A stretch of DNA of 64,000 nt from JAEMQF01 sp963850525 (GCA_963850525.1 CAWKLQ010000008.1:1736001-1800000); one strand, 5' to 3'. Counted from the first letter of the stretch, positions 16,513 through 26,859 are shown. Notes: generated by a model not told the origin, from the sequence alone. Numbers and translations are program-made.

Positions 16513-19500
16513 TCACACGTCGCTCAACGAGGCCGTGTAGTGGGCGATCAGCGACAGCAGATCTTCTTCGGAATACGGCTTGCCCATGTAGTGGTCCACG
16601 CCGAGTTCGGCGGCGAGGTCGCGGTGCTTCTGCGCAATTCGCGAGGTGATCATGATCACCGGCAGATCGCGCAGATTCGCACTGTTGCGAATCGTGCGCA
16701 CGAGTTCGAAGCCGTCCATGCGCGGCATCTCGATGTCGCAGAGCACGACTTGCGGGCGTTCCTCGGCGAGCTTTTCGAGCGCGTCCAGGCCATCCTTGGC
16801 GAGCACGACACGGTAGCCCTCGCGCACCAGCAGGCGCTGCGTGACACGCCGCACCGTCAGCGAATCGTCGACCACCAGGACCATCGGCGCCAGGGCCACC
16901 TCGTCGGCCGCGCCGGCGCCGGCGGCCTCCTGCGGCGACTGCAATGCGGTGAGCGTGGCCGCGCGCGCCGGCTCGCCGTACAGCGTCGCCAGCGCCACCG
17001 GGTTGTAGATGAGCGCGACCGCCCCTGAGGCGAGCAAGGTGATTCCAGCCAAGCCGGGAACGCGCGACAACTGCGGCCCGAGGTTTTTCACCACGACTTC
17101 CTGGTTGCCCAGCACTTCGTCGACTTGCACGGCGATGCGCTTTTGCGCACTGCGGATCACGACGACGGTGCGCGTGCGCCCGACCGCTTCGACGGTGCGT
17201 GCGCTGAGCTGCAGGAGCGAGCCGAGCCAGAAGAACGGCATCTGGCGTTCAGCCAGTGCGTACAGGCCGCTGGTGTGCGCCTGGTCGATCTCCGCCGGCG
17301 TGGCGCGGCGCACGATCTCGATCAGCGTCGAGGGCACGGCCACCGCGGTGGACCCGCAGCGCAGCATCAGCACCTGCGTCACTGCGGTCGTGAGCGGCAG
17401 GATCAGCTTGAACGACGTGCCTTGATTGGTGCGCGTCGCGGTGCGAATTCGCCCGCCGATCGCGTTGACTTCGGAGCGCACCACGTCCATGCCCACGCCG
17501 CGGCCGGCGAGCTCGGTGACGCTGGCCGCCGTCGAGAAGCCCGACGCGAAAATCAGATTCGCGAGTTCGGCGTCGGTGTAGGCCTTGGCCGCGTCGAGCA
17601 GGCCCATCGTGATGCCGCGTTCGCGAATTCGCGTCAGGTTCAGGCCCGCGCCGTCGTCGCGAAACTCCACAGCGACTTCGTTGCCTTCGTGCGTCACCGT
17701 CACGACGATCAGGCCCGTCGGGTCCTTGCCCGCGGCGGCGCGCGCCTGCGGCATCTCGATGCCGTGCGTCACGCAGTTGCGCAGCACGTGCTCGAAGGCG
17801 CCGGTGATGCGGTCGAGCACGCCGCGGTCGATTTCAATCGAGCCGCCGACGATGTCCAGCCGCACCTGCTTGCCCAGTTCCTTGGCCGCCTGGCGCACCA
17901 CGCGGTACAGGCGATCCGACAAGCCTTCGAATTCGACCATGCGCGTGCGCAGCAGATCGCCCTGCAGCTCGCGCGTCATGCGCGCCTGGGCGACGAGCTC
18001 GTCTTCGGTGTTCTCCAGCGAGCGTTGCAGGGTGCGCTGCACCGTGGCGACGTCGTTCACCGACTCGGCCATCATGCGCGTCACTTCCTGAAAGCGCGTG
18101 AAGCGATCGAATTCGAGCGGGTCGAAATTCTTCGAAGAGCCCTTCGCCGCCTCGAGGCGCGAACTCATTTGCGTTTCGGCCTGAAGCTCGATGTCGCGCA
18201 GCTGGGTGCGCAGCCGCTCGAGGTTTTCCGTCAGGTCGCCCACCGACCCCTTGATCAGCGTCACCTGCGACTCGATGCGCGTGCGCGCGATGCTCACCTC
18301 ACCCGCCTGGTTGACGAGTTTGTCGAGCAGTGGCGTGCGCACCCGCACCGCCGATTGCGCCTGGTTCGCCGTGCGGTCGGCGGGCGCCTTGGGTTGCGCC
18401 GTCGCGCTATCGAAACGCGACCAGTCGATTCCCGAGCTACCGTCGGTCGCCGCCACGCGCAGCGGCGGGCGCGCCGCTGGCGGCGCAGTCTCCATCACGG
18501 GGGCCTTGAACACAGGCGTGGCGACTTCGGCCATCGGCACCAGCGGTTCGAGCGCCTGGGCCCGCGTGGCCGGCCCGCTGCCGGTGAACTCAGGCGGCAT
18601 CGCGGCGGCCGGCGCGACCGGCTCGCCAGCGCCAGGCCCCGGCGCAGGGGTCGGCTCGGCGATGGCGGCGGCTGCCTGCGCGTACGCTTGCGCGTCGCGA
18701 TTGCGCAGCGCGTCGAACACTTGCGACAAGGCGTCGCCGTGCGACTGCAACTTTTCGATGTCCTCGGTGGACGCCGCGGGCTGTACCAAGAGGCGCTCGA
18801 TGCGCGACTCGAGCCGGTGCGCGAGTTCGCCCAAGCGCATCGCGCCAGCCAGGCGCGCCCCGCCCTTGAGCGTGTGCAAGGTGCGCATGCACGCGTCGGC
18901 GTGCGAGGTGTCCGACGGGCGCGCGATCCATTCGCGCAGGCTGCCCGCGAGCTGCGGCAGCAGCTCGAGCGCCTCTTCCTCGAAGATCGGAAACAGCTCG
19001 GCGTCGACCGCGTCGGTGGCGTCGATGTCGTCTTCGGTGTCCGGTGCGCCGGTCGGGGCCGCAGCGGTTCGCGGCGCCTGGCGCCTGTCGTCGGCCACCG
19101 GCTCGAGCCGAGGCGCTGCGGCAGGTTTGGCCTCGGCGCTAGGCGCACCCGAGGGCGGGTAGGTCAGCGGCTTCCACTCCATGAAGCCCGACGGCTGGAA
19201 CCAGGACCGCACGTCGTCTTCGTCGCGGTCCGGCTCGCCCTGCGAAGCCAGTGTGCTGCGCGCGCCGGCTGGGCTGCGCGGTACCGTCGGCGCGGCTGCG
19301 CTCGGGGTTTGCTGCGGCTCGGCGGCAGGCGCAGAGGGGGGCGGGCGGTGCGCCGCCACTGGCGCCGCGGCAGGCGTCGCATCGGGAATCGGCGACAAGT
19401 CCAGCAAATCGGCGCCCGATTCGCGGCCGTCGGCTGCCGCAAATTCGTCCAATCCACCGGGGCGCGAAGGCGCGGGGATGTCGGCAGCGGCGGTCACCGC

Positions 19501-22500
19501 TTCGAGCCAACGCGCCGAACTCAGTTCGTGCTCGTCCAGCCTGGACAACAAAGTCACCGACGGGTCCTTCAGGAAACCCGCAGCGAATTGATGCAACAGG
19601 CGCCGAATTTCCTCGGAGGCGTCAACGAACAAACGCGCCTCCTGCGGCGTGCCTCGGCCGATCGCCTGTGAGCGCGTCAGCGCGTGTTCGAGGGTGCGCG
19701 CCAGGTTCGACAGGTTCGCAAACCCCACTGTCGCCGAGCTGCCCGCCAGCGAATGCGCGAGCGCGATCGGAATTTCCCCGATCGGCCGATGCAGCTCCAT
19801 GGCCCATTCGGCGAGTTCCGTCGTGAGCCGACGCGAGAGTTCGTCGGCCTCGTTCAGGTAAATGTTGAACAGGGCAATGCTGATGCGCAGCGGCCCGATG
19901 ACCTTGACCGCGTCCTCGCCGCTGTCAAGGTCTTCGAAGGCGTCGTCCTCGACGACTTCGGGCAATGGAATCGGCGCCGAGGGCACGCTGCTGGACGCCC
20001 CTGCGGCGCTGAGGTCGGGCAAGTCGAGCACCAGGTCGGGCGCGTGCGGTTCGGCGGCGACCATGACGCGCATCGGCTCGCTGGACTTGGCCGCCGGCGG
20101 CGCGGAGTAGTCCTGGTCGAGGTCGAGGTCGACCACGTCGATGGCGATGTCGGCCACCGGCTCGTCCATGGCCTGCGGCAAGGTCAGCGTTTCGGTGGGA
20201 GTCAAGTCGAACGGGTCGAGCAACTCGGCAGCAACCGATGGCACCGGCTCGGCGCTGACCTTGGGCGCCACAGCGCGCGCCGGCTCGTCTTCGGGCGCCA
20301 GGTCCAGATTGAAGGAGAAATCGAGCGCCGGCAGGCTCGCCGGCGCGAACACCACCGGCGCCGCGTGCGGTGCAGCCCGGTCCGCGGCCGGCGCCTGCTT
20401 CGCCGGGGTCGGCCGCGTTAGCGCATCGGTGCGGGTGCCGCGCGTCTCGCCGTCCGATGAATGCGCAAGCGCCCGGGCCACGACGACGCCCGAGTTGTGT
20501 TCGTGGGCGCGGCGTGCGGCAATTTCCTCGACCCAGCCGCCCAGATATTGCAAAGCCCATCCGGTGAACTCGAGCAAGTCCGGTTCCGCGGCGCGCTGTT
20601 CGGCCAGACGCGTGTTGTAGAGCTTTTCGCAACTCCACGCGGCTTCGCCGAAGTCTTTCAACCCGACCATCCTCGAGCTGCCCTTGAGCGTATGGAAAGC
20701 GCGCCGGATCGTCGTGAGGATGGGGAGTTCGCCAGGGGTTTCGATCAGCTCGGCCAAGGCGGCGACGGCGTCACCGATGACTTCGCGCGCCTCTTCGAGG
20801 AACACGGCGCGCAATTCGTCGTCCTGCACGCCCTCGTCGAACACTTTGGGCGGGCTCGCAGGACCGGGTTCCAACGTCGCCACATCGGAGTCGGGCGAGA
20901 CGAACTGCGCCATCGCCTTGGAGACGCTGTCGCGCGCGGCAGAAATCCCGGCGCCGTCTGCGGCTTGCGTCAAGGCTTTCTGGGCGCTGCGCGTCGCCTG
21001 CGCCAGGCCGGCGCGATCCGCAGCGCTGGCCCCCAGCGACAAGCGCTCCAGGCCCAGCACCAGGTCCGCCGCCGAAACGTCTTTCTTCGCCGCGTCGCGC
21101 GCCAGTTGGCTCGCCTGGTCGATGAGCTGGCGCTCGATGGCGCTTCCCGCCAAGGCTGCGTGCTCCGACAGAGGCGAGTGGTCGTCGCCTCGACCCATGA
21201 TGGGCCTCAACACGCCCTGCTCGGCGTCGAAGACGAACAGCGACTTGGCCATTTGCGGCTGCACGCTGAGCATGTCGATGAGAAATCCGAGCGCGCCCAG
21301 GTTCCCCGCCAACCGGTCGAACACGCCGGCCTGCGCCGCGTGGGGCAGGTCCGCCTGCTCCGCCGCCAGGCTCGCCACCTCGTCGCGCATCTTCACCAGC
21401 GCCGCCGACGCGTGGTCCATGCCGAGCACCGAGAGCACGCCGCGCATCGCCGCGAGGTGCGTGGGCACCTGGATCAGCGGCTTGGGGTCGCTCGTGTCGC
21501 GGAAGAAATGGTCGATGAGTTTTTCGGCTTCCGACAAAGACGCGCGCAGCTCCTGGACGACGCTGCCCATCGTCTGCTTGTCGGAGACACGCCGGTACAG
21601 CTCTTCCATCCACGACTCGAGCGGGTCGGGCGTCTTGCCCTGGCGCACGTGGGCCAGGCGCTGGGCGAGGCGCTGCACGCGCTCGGGCTGCTGCGGATGG
21701 TCGAAATCGGCGTCTTCGAGCACCGCGTCGACGTACAGCAGGCAGGTCGCCACTTCCATCGCCAGCGCCGCGGGCGGCGCCGCGCCGGAGTCGAGCGTGG
21801 TTCCTGCCGCATCCTGCAATTCGGTGGCGAGCAGCTCACCGCGGGGGAACAGGCGTTTGAGCGAGTCGCCGACAAGCGAGAACTGCTCTCCCAGGCCACT
21901 CAGCCGGTGCATTTCGCCACCCGCCACCGCGGACCAGGTGTCTTTCGCGGCAGCGACTCGTTTGCGCGCCTGCGTCACCCACGCCGGGTCGTAGCGGCCG
22001 AGGGCGCTCGTCTCGTAGTCGACCGGTTCGCTCTGCTCGAGGTCGTAGGCCTTGCGCACCGCGGCCAGGCGCGGTGTGGTGCGCGTCGGGGCGCGCGACT
22101 GCGCGCAAAAGAACAGCAAGTCCAGCGCAAGCCGTTCCGAGACGTCGATTTCGCCGCGCGCCAAGCTGCGGAATTGCGCCAGCAGCCGCGAACCCAGACG
22201 CTTGCTGTAGACGTCAAAACCCAGCAGGCCGTGGGCCTGCGCTTCGAAGACCGCCGCAGCGAGCTTCCAGCACGTCACCACCTGGGGATGTTTGGCAGCT
22301 TGCGCGAATCCCGCGAACGTGTCGCTCAGGCGCCCGGCGGCTTCACGCGGATCCGCAGCGCGCATCAGCGCGAGCAGTTCCTTCTCGATGGCGGCACGCG
22401 CCGCCGCGTTGGGCGGGCGCGGTTGGGCGGTGCGGTCGACGGGCCAATCGAGCCAGCGCCAAGGCGTGTCCCACAAGTCGGCGGGGTGCACCCGGTCCGC

Positions 22501-22920
22501 GCCGGCGTCTTCCTGGATGGTGCGAAATTGCGGAAACAGCGACAGCGGCGAAACCGTCTTGCCGCCGAGAACGCGGCCGATGTAGTCGAGCAGGGCAAAG
22601 GAGGCGCGCTCGATGTCTTCGACCGCTTTGATATTCAGCTTGTGCGGCTTGGCGATGAAACGAATCACCGCCGCTTCGCTGGCCCGCAGCACCGCAGCCA
22701 GCGGGGTCAGGCCAACCAGTTCGAGGGCGCCGGCGCATTGATGAACTTGCACGCGCGCGCTGCGCAATACCGACGGGTCGACCTCGCCGACGTCCGAGGT
22801 GGCCGCGGCATCGCGCTCCTTGACGAAGCGGCGCAGCGCCTTGTGCGCCGTGTCGAGCGAGCGCCGGACCTCTTCATAGACCCAGGCCAGGGCGCTCAGA
22901 TCGTCGCTTGTCTCGCTCAT
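16513..22920 (-). CDS. chpA: Hybrid chemosensory histidine kinase ChpA/PilL (type IV pilus)
   Basis: CheA-type kinase of the Pil-Chp pathway controlling twitching, cAMP or surface sensing. 2135 residues from ATG 22920; a TTG eight codons earlier is possible. Order: an N-terminal FimV/Hpt-like region with a degenerate HQCAG site, three Hpt modules with phospho-acceptor His at 743 (FHTLKGSS), 1056 (AHSLAGSS) and 1349 (LHTLKGGA), then dimerisation, HATPase (LRNCVTHGIE, DDGAGLN, GRGVGMDVV), CheW-like domain and a C-terminal receiver with Asp 2062 (LCDIEMPRMDG). Long Ala/Pro-rich acidic linkers separate the Hpt modules. Pseudomonas ChpA is larger with more Xpt domains; this is a trimmed form. Last gene of the operon. 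Confidence 0.93.
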   Translation of the reverse strand: MSETSDDLSALAWVYEEVRRSLDTAHKALRRFVKERDAAATSDVGEVDPSVLRSARVQVHQCAGALELVGLTPLAAVLRASEAAVIRFIAKPHKLNIKAVEDIERASFALLDYIGRVLGGKTVSPLSLFPQFRTIQEDAGADRVHPADLWDTPWRWLDWPVDRTAQPRPPNAAARAAIEKELLALMRAADPREAAGRLSDTFAGFAQAAKHPQVVTCWKLAAAVFEAQAHGLLGFDVYSKRLGSRLLAQFRSLARGEIDVSERLALDLLFFCAQSRAPTRTTPRLAAVRKAYDLEQSEPVDYETSALGRYDPAWVTQARKRVAAAKDTWSAVAGGEMHRLSGLGEQFSLVGDSLKRLFPRGELLATELQDAAGTTLDSGAAPPAALAMEVATCLLYVDAVLEDADFDHPQQPERVQRLAQRLAHVRQGKTPDPLESWMEELYRRVSDKQTMGSVVQELRASLSEAEKLIDHFFRDTSDPKPLIQVPTHLAAMRGVLSVLGMDHASAALVKMRDEVASLAAEQADLPHAAQAGVFDRLAGNLGALGFLIDMLSVQPQMAKSLFVFDAEQGVLRPIMGRGDDHSPLSEHAALAGSAIERQLIDQASQLARDAAKKDVSAADLVLGLERLSLGASAADRAGLAQATRSAQKALTQAADGAGISAARDSVSKAMAQFVSPDSDVATLEPGPASPPKVFDEGVQDDELRAVFLEEAREVIGDAVAALAELIETPGELPILTTIRRAFHTLKGSSRMVGLKDFGEAAWSCEKLYNTRLAEQRAAEPDLLEFTGWALQYLGGWVEEIAARRAHEHNSGVVVARALAHSSDGETRGTRTDALTRPTPAKQAPAADRAAPHAAPVVFAPASLPALDFSFNLDLAPEDEPARAVAPKVSAEPVPSVAAELLDPFDLTPTETLTLPQAMDEPVADIAIDVVDLDLDQDYSAPPAAKSSEPMRVMVAAEPHAPDLVLDLPDLSAAGASSSVPSAPIPLPEVVEDDAFEDLDSGEDAVKVIGPLRISIALFNIYLNEADELSRRLTTELAEWAMELHRPIGEIPIALAHSLAGSSATVGFANLSNLARTLEHALTRSQAIGRGTPQEARLFVDASEEIRRLLHQFAAGFLKDPSVTLLSRLDEHELSSARWLEAVTAAADIPAPSRPGGLDEFAAADGRESGADLLDLSPIPDATPAAAPVAAHRPPPSAPAAEPQQTPSAAAPTVPRSPAGARSTLASQGEPDRDEDDVRSWFQPSGFMEWKPLTYPPSGAPSAEAKPAAAPRLEPVADDRRQAPRTAAAPTGAPDTEDDIDATDAVDAELFPIFEEEALELLPQLAGSLREWIARPSDTSHADACMRTLHTLKGGARLAGAMRLGELAHRLESRIERLLVQPAASTEDIEKLQSHGDALSQVFDALRNRDAQAYAQAAAAIAEPTPAPGPGAGEPVAPAAAMPPEFTGSGPATRAQALEPLVPMAEVATPVFKAPVMETAPPAARPPLRVAATDGSSGIDWSRFDSATAQPKAPADRTANQAQSAVRVRTPLLDKLVNQAGEVSIARTRIESQVTLIKGSVGDLTENLERLRTQLRDIELQAETQMSSRLEAAKGSSKNFDPLEFDRFTRFQEVTRMMAESVNDVATVQRTLQRSLENTEDELVAQARMTRELQGDLLRTRMVEFEGLSDRLYRVVRQAAKELGKQVRLDIVGGSIEIDRGVLDRITGAFEHVLRNCVTHGIEMPQARAAAGKDPTGLIVVTVTHEGNEVAVEFRDDGAGLNLTRIRERGITMGLLDAAKAYTDAELANLIFASGFSTAASVTELAGRGVGMDVVRSEVNAIGGRIRTATRTNQGTSFKLILPLTTAVTQVLMLRCGSTAVAVPSTLIEIVRRATPAEIDQAHTSGLYALAERQMPFFWLGSLLQLSARTVEAVGRTRTVVVIRSAQKRIAVQVDEVLGNQEVVVKNLGPQLSRVPGLAGITLLASGAVALIYNPVALATLYGEPARAATLTALQSPQEAAGAGAADEVALAPMVLVVDDSLTVRRVTQRLLVREGYRVVLAKDGLDALEKLAEERPQVVLCDIEMPRMDGFELVRTIRNSANLRDLPVIMITSRIAQKHRDLAAELGVDHYMGKPYSEEDLLSLIAHYTASLSDV

Positions 22921-22975
22921 CGTTGTGGATTCATTTTTCGTCAATGATGCCTGGCCGTGACGGCCGCCGCCCAGC

Positions 22976-25348
22976 TCAAGCCACCTTGAATCGCGCGACC
23001 GATTGTTTCAGCTCTTCGGCAGTCTTCGAAAGCTCGCGGACCATTTGCGCCGTCGAGCGGGTGCCCTCGCCGGTCTGCTCGGTCACGGCAAAAATGTGCT
23101 GGATGTTCGCCGCGACGACGTTGGCCAGGCGCGCTTCGCTGAGCGCCTGATTCGAAATTTGCCCGATCAGGTCGGCAAGCTGACGCGACACACGGTCGAT
23201 CTCGCCCAGCGCGTTGCCCGCCGCGTCGGACAGGCGCGCGCCCTCGACCACGCCTTGCGTGGAGCGCTCCATCGCGCCCACCGCGTCTTGCGTATCGCTT
23301 TGAATCGTCTTCACGAGCGCAGCGATCTGCCGCGTCGCGTCGCCCGAGCGCTCGGCCAGGCGCTGCACTTCTTCGGCGACGACCGAGAAGCCGCGGCCCG
23401 CATCGCCGGCCGACGCCGCCTGAATCGCAGCGTTCAGCGCGAGCACGTTGGTCTGCTCCGTGATGTCGGAGATCAGTTCCGTGATTTCGCCGATCTCCTG
23501 CGACGATTCACCCAGACGCTTGATGCGCTTGGACGTGTCCTGGATCTGGTCGCGGATCATGTTCATGCCGCCGATCGTGTTCTGCACCGCGCGCAGGCCC
23601 GACTCCGCGGCCTGCAAGGACTGGCGCGCCACGTGCGCGGTTTCCTGCGCCTGCGACGACACGTCGTTGATGCGCCCGGCCATCTGCAGGACCGACTCGC
23701 CGGTGTCGCGAATTTCGCGCAGCTGCTCCGACGACGCCGCGAGCAGTTCGGTGGACGTCGCCTCGACGCGCGCCGTCGTCTCCGTCACGCGGCCCACCGT
23801 GCCCTGCACTTGCGTCACGAGGGAGCGCAGCTCCTCGACGGTGTAGTTCACCGAGTCGGCAATCGCGCCGGTGATGTCTTCCGTCACCGTCGCCTGCTGC
23901 GTCAAGTCGCCCTCGGCGACGGTCTGCAGCTCGTTCATGAGGCGCAAAATCGCCGCCTGGTTTGCGTCGTTGACGCGTTTGGCTTCCTGCTCCTGGCGCT
24001 CCGCCTCCATGCGCCGGTTCTGCGCGAGTGTGGCCTGCGAGGCCTGATCGCGAACGTACAGGCGCAGCAGACCGCCTGCACCCAGCAGCAACAGCAGCGC
24101 CGAGAGCGGCAGCACGATCAACGGCAGCCCGCCGAATGCAGACTGTTTGCCAAGCTGGGCGCTCACGCCCTCCAGTCCCTTGCGCAGCGGTTCGCTGTCG
24201 GCCATGATCGACGCCTGGGCGTCGCGCGCCGCGACGAGGCCGGGCAAATTGGCCATGATGGCGGCCGCCTGCCCGCGCATTTCTTCGTACAGCTTGAGCA
24301 GCGCGACGAGGCGCTCCTTGGTTTCCGGGTCTTTCGTTCCGGGCAGGCGCAACTCGGCGCTGCCGTCGGCCAGGCCTTGAGCGAGTTCGCGGAACAGGTT
24401 CAGGTCCTTGCTGAGCAGGAACACCGCTTCTGGGCTGACGCCTTCGATTGTCAGAAACTCATTGGCGCTCTTGCCCAAGCGCTGCGTCAACATGACCAGC
24501 TGCCCCACGGCGAACAATTCCGATGGCGTGGCGCTCTGCTGCAGCTTGAGTGCCGAGATGGTTTCGGCAATGTCCAGCAATTCCGACGACTGGCGGTTGA
24601 TGGCCCGCAGTGCCTGCCCCACCATCGTCAAGTTCTTCTGCTGCGCCATCACGGTATTGGCACCCTTTTCGGCGCGCTCGGCGACGCCGGAGACCGCCTC
24701 GAGCGCGGATTGCACGCTCGTCGGCGCGGCAGGAACGGTGCCTTCACCGGTGCGCAGGCTGCGCACGTTTTGCATCAGCACGTCGACGCTGTCGCGCACT
24801 TCCGGAAACGCCTTGGCGCTTCCGGACAGCGCCTGCAGCGTGGACTTCGCCAAACGCTGCGACTGCACCTCGCCCAGGCTGCTGGCGCCCATCTGGGCCG
24901 AAATTCGGCCCGCGTTGTTCAGCGTCAGGCCGGTTGCGACGGCCAGGCCCAGCAGGCCCAGTGCCGCCAGGACGACGAGGATGCGGCGTTGATCGGCGAG
25001 CGATCTGCGGCCGATCAGCGGCAGTCCACTGCCTTCGAGTTCCGCGCCCGGCATGCGCAATTGATGGGTGTCGGGGAATTCGGTGATCTGCGAGGGCGAA
25101 GCTTCCGAGATGATCGACGAATCGAAACTCGACGCCTGAGGCTGGGTGGGGACGGCAAAGCTGGGCGCTTTGGCCGACGCGGGTCGGGCCGGCGCGGCCG
25201 TGCGCCCGGACTTGACCGGCTGGAGCCGCTCGATGCTCGCCGTTGTTCCGCCGCCGCGGGCCAGGCGCAATTCCGGAACCAGGACGGGCGGATGCCCGGC
25301 GTCCCCGGGCTTGTGGGCCAACCCTTTGATCTTGTTCATCAAGCTCAT
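22976..25348 (-). CDS. pilJ: Methyl-accepting chemotaxis protein PilJ
   Basis: Inner-membrane receptor of the Pil-Chp pathway. 790 residues. A roughly 120-residue cytoplasmic Pro/Ala-rich N-terminus precedes membrane helix 1 (about 123-143); the periplasmic PilJ sensor region spans about 145-405; helix 2 is about 407-431; then HAMP and the signalling hairpin with the conserved tip EEVQRLAERSGDAT and ITEQTNVLALNAAIQAA. ATG 25348 is chosen for its GAGG at suitable spacing, ten codons inside a longer open frame. Follows pilI by 49 bp and precedes chpA by 55 bp, with no pilK between. Confidence 0.94.
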   Translation of the reverse strand: MSLMNKIKGLAHKPGDAGHPPVLVPELRLARGGGTTASIERLQPVKSGRTAAPARPASAKAPSFAVPTQPQASSFDSSIISEASPSQITEFPDTHQLRMPGAELEGSGLPLIGRRSLADQRRILVVLAALGLLGLAVATGLTLNNAGRISAQMGASSLGEVQSQRLAKSTLQALSGSAKAFPEVRDSVDVLMQNVRSLRTGEGTVPAAPTSVQSALEAVSGVAERAEKGANTVMAQQKNLTMVGQALRAINRQSSELLDIAETISALKLQQSATPSELFAVGQLVMLTQRLGKSANEFLTIEGVSPEAVFLLSKDLNLFRELAQGLADGSAELRLPGTKDPETKERLVALLKLYEEMRGQAAAIMANLPGLVAARDAQASIMADSEPLRKGLEGVSAQLGKQSAFGGLPLIVLPLSALLLLLGAGGLLRLYVRDQASQATLAQNRRMEAERQEQEAKRVNDANQAAILRLMNELQTVAEGDLTQQATVTEDITGAIADSVNYTVEELRSLVTQVQGTVGRVTETTARVEATSTELLAASSEQLREIRDTGESVLQMAGRINDVSSQAQETAHVARQSLQAAESGLRAVQNTIGGMNMIRDQIQDTSKRIKRLGESSQEIGEITELISDITEQTNVLALNAAIQAASAGDAGRGFSVVAEEVQRLAERSGDATRQIAALVKTIQSDTQDAVGAMERSTQGVVEGARLSDAAGNALGEIDRVSRQLADLIGQISNQALSEARLANVVAANIQHIFAVTEQTGEGTRSTAQMVRELSKTAEELKQSVARFKVA

Positions 25349-25397
25349 AAAAACCTCGTGAATTCTCTCTCGCGTCAACCGATGACGCCCAGCAGAT

Positions 25398-25916
25398 TCA
25401 GGCGGCGATCTTCAAGAAGAATTCGTGGCCTGCCAATTCGAGCAGATTGATTTCTTGCCAGATCCGCCCGGCGGCATCGCGGTAGCGAGCCCCGACAAAG
25501 GGGGGGCGCACAGCCGCGTCCTCCTGCTCCGCAGTCAACTGCTCCTCGCTGCGCAACCCCGACAGGCGATCGACCAACAACGCGCAGTTCAGATTGCATT
25601 GCTGGTTGAAACCTACCAGGCGCGCCTGCTCCCGATTCATCTGCGACGAGTCCAGCCCGAGGAAACGCGCCAGATCGACGACGCCGTGCAAGTGACCGCG
25701 CAGGTTTGCAACGCCGAGGAACCAGCCCTGCGAATGCGGCACCGGCTGCAGGCCGGCCATGGGGAATATCTCGCCCGCCTCGCGCAGCGGAAACAGCAGT
25801 CCGTGCCCGCCGCATTCGACGGCCAGCCAGGACTTGCCGGTCTGTTGGGTTCGCGCCGCCGAGAGCCGCTCCGACAGCCGACTCTGCAGTTCGCGAAGCG
25901 CGTCCTTGTTCGCCAT
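25398..25916 (-). CDS. pilI: CheW-like adaptor PilI
   Basis: Couples PilJ receptors to the ChpA kinase. 172 residues with a single CheW domain: GHGLLFPLREAGEIFPM, PHSQGWFLGVANLRGHLHGVVDLARFLG and the C-terminal WQEINLLELAGHEFFLKIA. Lies between pilH and pilJ, all leftward. Confidence 0.92.
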   Translation of the reverse strand: MANKDALRELQSRLSERLSAARTQQTGKSWLAVECGGHGLLFPLREAGEIFPMAGLQPVPHSQGWFLGVANLRGHLHGVVDLARFLGLDSSQMNREQARLVGFNQQCNLNCALLVDRLSGLRSEEQLTAEQEDAAVRPPFVGARYRDAAGRIWQEINLLELAGHEFFLKIAA

Positions 25917-25963
25917 TCAAGTCGGTCCGTTGTCTTGTGCCCGAGGCCAGCTCGACCGGGGCG

Positions 25964-26329
25964 TCAATCGAAGGCGCGAATTTTCGCCAGCAACAAATCG
26001 GCGTCGACCGGCTTGACGATGTAGTCGCGCGCCCCCTGGCGCATTCCCCAGAGCTTGTCGGTTTCCTGGTTCTTGCTCGTGCACATGATGACTTGCACTT
26101 TGGTGAAGCGCGGATCGCGCGTGATCGTGCGCGTCAGCTGAAAACCGTTCTGCCCGGGCATGACCACGTCCATCAACACCAGGTCCGGCGTTTCCTCGCC
26201 GAGACGGCGCATCGCCTCGTCGGCGTTTTCGGCAGTGCGCACCGCGTAGCCCTTGCGGCTCAACAGGTCCGACAGGAAGTGCAACTCGGTCTTGGAGTCG
26301 TCTACCACCAGAATTTTTTGGACTGCCAT
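25964..26329 (-). CDS. pilH: Response regulator PilH
   Basis: Single-domain CheY-like receiver, 121 residues. Acidic pocket DD (10-11), phospho-acceptor D54 (LVLMDVVMPG), T/S at CTS and K in YIVKPVD. In the Pseudomonas pathway PilH acts on the PilT retraction branch or as a phosphate sink; that role is transferred by homology and position. Followed by pilI after 47 bp. Confidence 0.92.
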   Translation of the reverse strand: MAVQKILVVDDSKTELHFLSDLLSRKGYAVRTAENADEAMRRLGEETPDLVLMDVVMPGQNGFQLTRTITRDPRFTKVQVIMCTSKNQETDKLWGMRQGARDYIVKPVDADLLLAKIRAFD

Positions 26330-26389
26330 GGTCTTACCCTCCTGCTCACAGCGCCATCGCGGCGCTTGTTTGGAAATCGCTACGGCACG

Positions 26390-26803
26390 TCAATTCACTT
26401 GCACACGGCCCGCACGGCTGTACTGCTCCACCGCCGCCAGCAACTGGTCTTTGGTGAACGGCTTGGTCAGGTAGTCTTCCGAGCCCACCATGCGGCCTCG
26501 TGCCTTGTCGAACAAGCCGTCCTTGGACGAGAGCATGATGACGGGCACATCAGAGAACTTCGCGTTGCGCTTGATGATCGCGCAGGTCTGGTAGCCATCC
26601 AGGCGCGGCATCAGGATGTCGCAGAAGATCAGATCGGGGTCGTGGTCGTTGACCTTGGCCAGGGCATCGAAACCGTCTTCGGCGAGCAGGACTTCATAGC
26701 CCCCCTGCTTGAGAAAGATCTCCGCGCTGCGGCGAATCGTATTGCTGTCGTCAATGACCAGGACTTTGATGCCAGGGCCACCGGTCGAGGCTGGGTTGCT
26801 CAC
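26390..26803 (-). CDS. pilG: Response regulator PilG
   Basis: Single-domain receiver, 137 residues, with a short N-terminal extension before DD (18-19). Phospho-acceptor D62 (LIFCDILMPRLDGY), switch residue in MLSS and K in YLTKPFT. In Pseudomonas PilG promotes pilus extension and adenylate cyclase activity. The order rubredoxin-pilG-pilH-pilI-pilJ-chpA is that of the conserved chemosensory operon. Confidence 0.93.
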   Translation of the reverse strand: MSNPASTGGPGIKVLVIDDSNTIRRSAEIFLKQGGYEVLLAEDGFDALAKVNDHDPDLIFCDILMPRLDGYQTCAIIKRNAKFSDVPVIMLSSKDGLFDKARGRMVGSEDYLTKPFTKDQLLAAVEQYSRAGRVQVN

Positions 26804-26859
26804 CGAGCGTACTCCTCAGTTACTAAGGCACGGCATCGCGTGGGCCGCCGCTCTGTGCA

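Noticed and set aside
17125..22947. Long plus-strand open frames (over 800 codons each) opposite chpA
   Set aside because: They mirror chpA codons in the complementary frame, a common effect in high-GC genes; their translations are low-complexity Arg/His/Ala text with no domain, and chpA has full motif support.
23003..25450. 815-codon plus-strand frame opposite pilJ
   Set aside because: Antisense to a well-supported receptor gene, no recognisable motif, and biased Arg/Leu/His composition.
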